Program-made: the position numbers and the translations under genes
DNA from: Candidatus Omnitrophota bacterium
Lineage (GTDB): Bacteria > Omnitrophota > Gorgyraeia > Zapsychrales > Zapsychraceae
NCBI GenBank assembly: GCA_021108075.1
Contig: JAIORP010000178.1
Location: 95,811 to 132,201, forward strand
Direction: 5' to 3'
DNA length: 36,391 nt
The notes under the pieces: generated by a model
Told to the model about the DNA's origin: nothing
The model's input: only the letters and a program-made list of their open reading frames with translations
Databases searched by the model: none
Shown here: piece by piece, positions 33,805-36,391 of the stretch
Position numbering within the stretch: the first letter of the stretch is position 1
How the letters are laid out: every line of letters starts with the position of its first letter

Positions 33805-34111
33805 ATGTTTAGTAAGATAAATCTAATCAAATCCTTTATATTTTTTATGTTGTTCATTAATCCTTTAAGTGTTTCCGCTCAATGTTTCTCAACCGGTATT
33901 TAGTAATGGTCAGTTTTTGAGTTCTGTGTGGAAAATTTATCCTATAACTTCTACACAAGACGACTTATCTTCGTACACAATTAATGCTGAAAATAATTAT
34001 TGGGGAACAACGGATGTTAATGTTATTCAGCAGTGGATTTGGGATGGAACGGATAGCGGAAATGAAACATCGCCAATTATAGATTATGATCCGTATTTGT
34101 TAAGTCCGTAA
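33805..34111 (+). pseudogene. Remnant of a secreted parallel beta-helix protein
   Basis: A good ribosome site (AAAGGAG) and ATG at 33805 open a signal peptide (MFSKINLIKSFIFFML..., cleavage after VSA) that stops after 32 codons at 33901. In the next frame, from about 33880 to 34111, the sequence continues NVSQPVFSNGQF and later NAENNYWGTTDVNVIQQWI and IDYDPYL. The NNYWG and YDPYL signature is typical of the last coils of right-handed beta-helix (PbH1-repeat) surface proteins, normally several hundred residues long. So the gene has lost its central repeats and carries a +1 frame shift. Alternatively a short product could arise by frameshifting, but decay is likelier. Confidence 0.6.
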
Positions 34112-34167
34112 GCTTATATTAATGATTGGGCCACCCAACTTTGTGTCCTAATATAAAGGAGAGAGAA

Positions 34168-34612
34168 AATGTATAAAAAAAAATTTTGTTAATAGTTCTT
34201 GGAATGTTAATATTTGTTTATTTTTTTTGTTTATCCGGTATTTGCGGATGAGGTCGTTCAGAATATTTCCGAAAGCTGGCTTGAATTAGTGGACACGGGA
34301 CAATATGGCTCAAGTTGGAGCAATGCTTCTGACTTATTAAAGAATTTTTACGCGCGATTTAAGTTGAATACAAGGAATCAGGCGTTAAGAGTTCCATTTG
34401 GAATATTTCAAGATAGAAGCTTAGTTCAAAACGAAACAGCGATAGCGCTGTATGATTTGCCAACGGGTGAGTCTGTTGTTTTAACGTATAGTTCGGTATA
34501 TTCGTTGAATTCATCGGTACATAAAGAGGTTATTTTGAGAAAAGAATCTGAAGATCAATGGCGAGTTGTATTTTATATTATTAAAGTCTTAACAGATTGT
34601 CGTAGTACCTGA
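34168..34612 (+). pseudogene. DUF4019-family secreted protein with disrupted signal peptide
   Basis: From about 34214 a frame of 132 residues encodes a mature DUF4019 domain: SESWLELVDTGQYGSSW, ALRVPFGIFQDRSL, VVLTYSSVYS and the C-terminal ILRKESEDQWRVVFYII. The true start is probably ATG 34168, with AAAGGAGAGAG upstream, but that frame ends after seven codons. Adding one base to the A9 run (34174-34182) and one to the T8 run (34221-34228) restores a signal peptide reading MYKKKILLIVLG...VFA joined to ADEVV. The gene is therefore either broken, variable at homopolymers, or affected by sequencing error. Function is unknown; DUF4019 proteins are small and exported. Confidence 0.65.
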
Positions 34613-34640
34613 CAACTTGCTTAAGAGAGGAGGAATTATC

Positions 34641-35144
34641 ATGTGGCGATTATTATCTTGTGCAGTTTGTCTGCTTTTCCTTGTGGGGTGTGCCACATCA
34701 CAACCCCCATTGTCGACCGGAAATATGGCGATGAAGTATAGAAAGTTGGAGAGAAGGGTGGATGATAGCGATGAAGAGATTAAATTATTGCAAGAAGAAA
34801 TCAGGCAATTAAAAGATTTATTAGAGAGCTATGAGAATTATCAGCTCGCCGATACACTTGGAGATTCTATTCGTTTTAAATTAGATGATGGTTCCTTTTC
34901 TTCATCAAGATCAAAAACCTCATCCTCAAAATCCTCAAGCTTAAGCAAACTTGTGCGTGTTCCTGTCCGTCATGCCACGATTCAGAAGGCATTAAAAGAA
35001 GCGGGTTATTATAAAGGTCCTATTGATGGCAAGATCGGATCCATGAGCAAGAAAGCGATCCAGGCATTTCAAAAAGATCATGGATTGAAACCCGACGGTG
35101 TCGTTGGCCAGAGAACATGGAATGAATTAAAGAACTATTTATAA
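34641..35144 (+). CDS. Peptidoglycan-binding lipoprotein
   Basis: A 167-residue lipoprotein. The ATG at 34641 follows GAGAGGAGG at 7-nt spacing and begins a lipoprotein signal (MWRLLSCAVCLLFLVGC, lipobox Cys17). Residues about 35-72 form a short Glu/Lys coiled coil (RRVDDSDEEIKLLQEEIRQL). A Ser-rich linker follows (about 88-108). The C-terminal PG_binding_1 domain (about 112-167) has IQKALKEAGYYKGPIDGKIG and KKAIQAFQKDHGLKPDGVVG. It probably tethers the outer membrane to the cell wall, as a trimeric coiled coil in the manner of Lpp/Pal-like anchors. A terminator follows at 35152. Confidence 0.9.
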   Translation: MWRLLSCAVCLLFLVGCATSQPPLSTGNMAMKYRKLERRVDDSDEEIKLLQEEIRQLKDLLESYENYQLADTLGDSIRFKLDDGSFSSSRSKTSSSKSSSLSKLVRVPVRHATIQKALKEAGYYKGPIDGKIGSMSKKAIQAFQKDHGLKPDGVVGQRTWNELKNYL

Positions 35145-35151
35145 TGTTTTT

Positions 35152-35183
35152 TATTTCATATTGCAAATTGAAATATTTTTTTT
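35152..35183 (+). terminator. Terminator after the peptidoglycan-binding lipoprotein
   Basis: TATTTCA pairs with TGAAATA around a 10-nt loop, followed by eight Ts. The stem is AT-only and thus weak, but position and T-run fit. Confidence 0.55.
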
Positions 35184-35285
35184 GTTATGGTCTGGACTGA
35201 TACTGCAGAGAGGTCCGCCGTTGGGGTGTTTTGTCTCGCGGTGTTACTTATTCAGCGATCTGCCTGAGTGGAACAAATCTTGTCT

Positions 35286-36230
35286 ATGAAAAAGAAATTT
35301 ATACTAACAGTTACTTTAAACCCTGCTGTCGATAAAACGGTTACAGTTACAAATTTTACTCTTGGCCAAAAACATTTGCAGGAGCAGCAGGTTTTCAGTG
35401 CGGGGGGAAAAGGCCTTAACGTAGCGCGCGTACTCAAAAGTTATCGGACCCCGACAGTGTCGACGGGTTTTTTAGGTGGAGTTACCGGGGATAGAATGAA
35501 AATATTGCTGAAGCGCGAACGTCTTATGCATGATTTTGTCGATATTAAGAATGCCACTCGTGTTAATTTGACTGTGACGGACCTGTTAAAGGGCAAGGAA
35601 ACACGGATACTTGAAAAGGGTCCTCGAATATTTAAGAAAGAGATAAAGTCGCTCAAGAAGAAATACTGTTTCTGGTTAAGCCAATGCGCAGGCGTGGTTC
35701 TTTCGGGGCGGAATGCCTATCAGGCCCCGCGGACATTGTACGCTGAATTGATTCATTTGGCGCATGTTTATAACGTTCCCGTCTTTTTGGATACGCACAG
35801 TGCTCCGCTGAAAGAAGCTTTGCCTGCCGCTCCAACGCTTATTGCTCCGAATAGAAACGAAGCGGAAGAAGCGTTTGGGTATGCCCTTAAATCCAAATCG
35901 GATTACAAACAGGCTTTTCGCGCATGGCATAGCCTGGGCATAAAGTACATATTAATCTCGAGGGGGAAAGAAGGGTTGATCGGTTCTTATTCAGGTCAGG
36001 ATTATTGGGCTAAGGTCCCGAATTTAAAACATATAATAAATGAAGTTGGTTGTGGAGATTCTCTTTTAGGTGCGTTTGTTTATTATTATCTTAAGGGGAT
36101 GGAGTTTAAGCAAAGTTTAGCTTTTGCCGCAGCGACGGGTTCTGCAAATTGTTATAGTTTAACTCCAGGTTTGATTGATCGCGAAAAAGTTGCGTCAATT
36201 TTAAAAAAGATTAGTATTAACAAGCTTTGA
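35286..36230 (+). CDS. PfkB-family sugar-phosphate kinase, probably 1-phosphofructokinase
   Basis: A 314-residue ribokinase/PfkB kinase of the hexose-phosphate subgroup (FruK, LacC, PfkB). It starts FILTVTLNPAVDKTVTV, then has the substrate loop AGGKGLNVARVLKSY, GFLGGVTGDRM, APNRNEAEEAFG and the ATP-site motif NEVGCGDSLLGAF, where Asp is the catalytic base (usually GAGDS). These are the family's signatures. Fructose 1-phosphate, tagatose 6-phosphate or fructose 6-phosphate could be the substrate, and the sequence alone does not decide. No PTS or transporter gene is nearby. The ATG at 35286 starts the conserved N-terminus directly; a GTG at 35268 is the longer alternative. A hairpin follows at 36272. 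Confidence 0.9.
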   Translation: MKKKFILTVTLNPAVDKTVTVTNFTLGQKHLQEQQVFSAGGKGLNVARVLKSYRTPTVSTGFLGGVTGDRMKILLKRERLMHDFVDIKNATRVNLTVTDLLKGKETRILEKGPRIFKKEIKSLKKKYCFWLSQCAGVVLSGRNAYQAPRTLYAELIHLAHVYNVPVFLDTHSAPLKEALPAAPTLIAPNRNEAEEAFGYALKSKSDYKQAFRAWHSLGIKYILISRGKEGLIGSYSGQDYWAKVPNLKHIINEVGCGDSLLGAFVYYYLKGMEFKQSLAFAAATGSANCYSLTPGLIDREKVASILKKISINKL

Positions 36231-36271
36231 AATTGTGGTATTTTAATATTTTCAAATAGATGCTTTAATGG

Positions 36272-36312
36272 AGTGAATTCCTCTGAGTTCTGCTGCGAGG
36301 AGATTCACTTTT
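36272..36312 (+). terminator. Likely terminator after the PfkB kinase
   Basis: AGTGAATTCCTC pairs with GAGGAGATTCACT (one bulged G) around a ~13-nt loop, followed by a short T-run TTTTA. It sits just before repeat copy 2. Confidence 0.6.
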
Positions 36313-36313
36313 A

Positions 36314-36391
36314 TACCAAATCCATTAATGAATTGTCCTATCTTAATTCTGAAAAGCAGAATTGGTTTTGGTCATTATTTAATGGAATTGG
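36314..36391. repeat. 80-bp palindromic dispersed repeat, copy 2 (truncated by window end)
   Basis: Gap-free match to copy 1 (17307-17386), 70 of 78 positions identical. The terminal TA of the right arm falls beyond the window. The inner hairpin AATTCTG-AAAAG-CAGAATT is a perfect 7-bp stem in this copy. Confidence 0.85.

Noticed and set aside
1..36391. CRISPR array or cas genes
   Set aside because: No regularly spaced direct repeats and no Cas-like protein motifs were seen; the only dispersed repeat is the two-copy 80-bp palindrome.

Overview
This is a bacterial chromosome segment, fairly AT-rich, densely packed and almost entirely on the + strand. It carries housekeeping and biosynthetic genes plus one looser accessory stretch near the right end. 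Lipoprotein signals, signal peptidase I, PlsY, FabV and a type A RNase P RNA point to a diderm bacterium. The mix of genes (tandem GT-C/TPR membrane proteins, a divergent SMC, a DUF4019 protein) would suit an uncultured lineage such as Omnitrophota or a PVC relative. That placement is a low-confidence impression, not a measurement.

Layout: (1) 1-4276, two tandem paralogous membrane proteins with a GT-C-like N-terminus and TPR C-terminus, the first cut by the window edge. (2) 4329-6886, glgC behind a consensus promoter, then fabV. (3) 6887-7270, a regulatory intergenic region with a terminator, promoter, inverted repeat and repeated ATCTGTC motif. (4) 7271-11232, a tiny excisionase-type HTH protein, a stand-alone acyl carrier protein and SMC. 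(5) 11302-12498 (-), a GAF-GGDEF diguanylate cyclase divergent from (6) the NIF3-dnaG-rpoD operon, 12796-17126. (7) 17127-18378, a terminator, an 80-bp palindromic repeat and a secreted protein. (8) 18405-20179, tRNA-Met(CAU), tRNA-Val(CAC), a zinc-ribbon coiled-coil protein, RNase HI, and rnpB, whose 5' end lies inside the RNase HI gene. (9) 20229-23110, yebC-ruvC-ruvA-scpB. (10) 23165-27264, pheA-hisC-aroF-tyrA, a phenylalanine/tyrosine branch, followed by cmk-lepA-lepB-plsY to 31144. (11) 31145-34640, an accessory region with a promoter/terminator-bounded small gene, an IS200-like hairpin, a lipoprotein, small secreted and membrane proteins, a beta-helix remnant and a frameshifted DUF4019 gene. 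(12) 34641-36391, a peptidoglycan-binding lipoprotein, a PfkB-family sugar-phosphate kinase, and a second copy of the 80-bp palindrome at the window end.

The genes fall into functional groups. SMC and ScpB are chromosome-condensation partners about 11 kb apart (no ScpA is seen). DnaG and RpoD form the macromolecular-synthesis pair. RuvA and RuvC handle Holliday junctions (no RuvB is seen). PheA, the HisC-like aminotransferase, AroF and TyrA could together supply Phe and Tyr. The most notable observations are the 62-nt sense overlap of RNase HI and RNase P RNA, the SMC with an unrecognisable hinge and an acidic insert next to its ATPase head, the two-copy 80-bp palindromic element, and the homopolymer-associated frameshifts in the accessory region.
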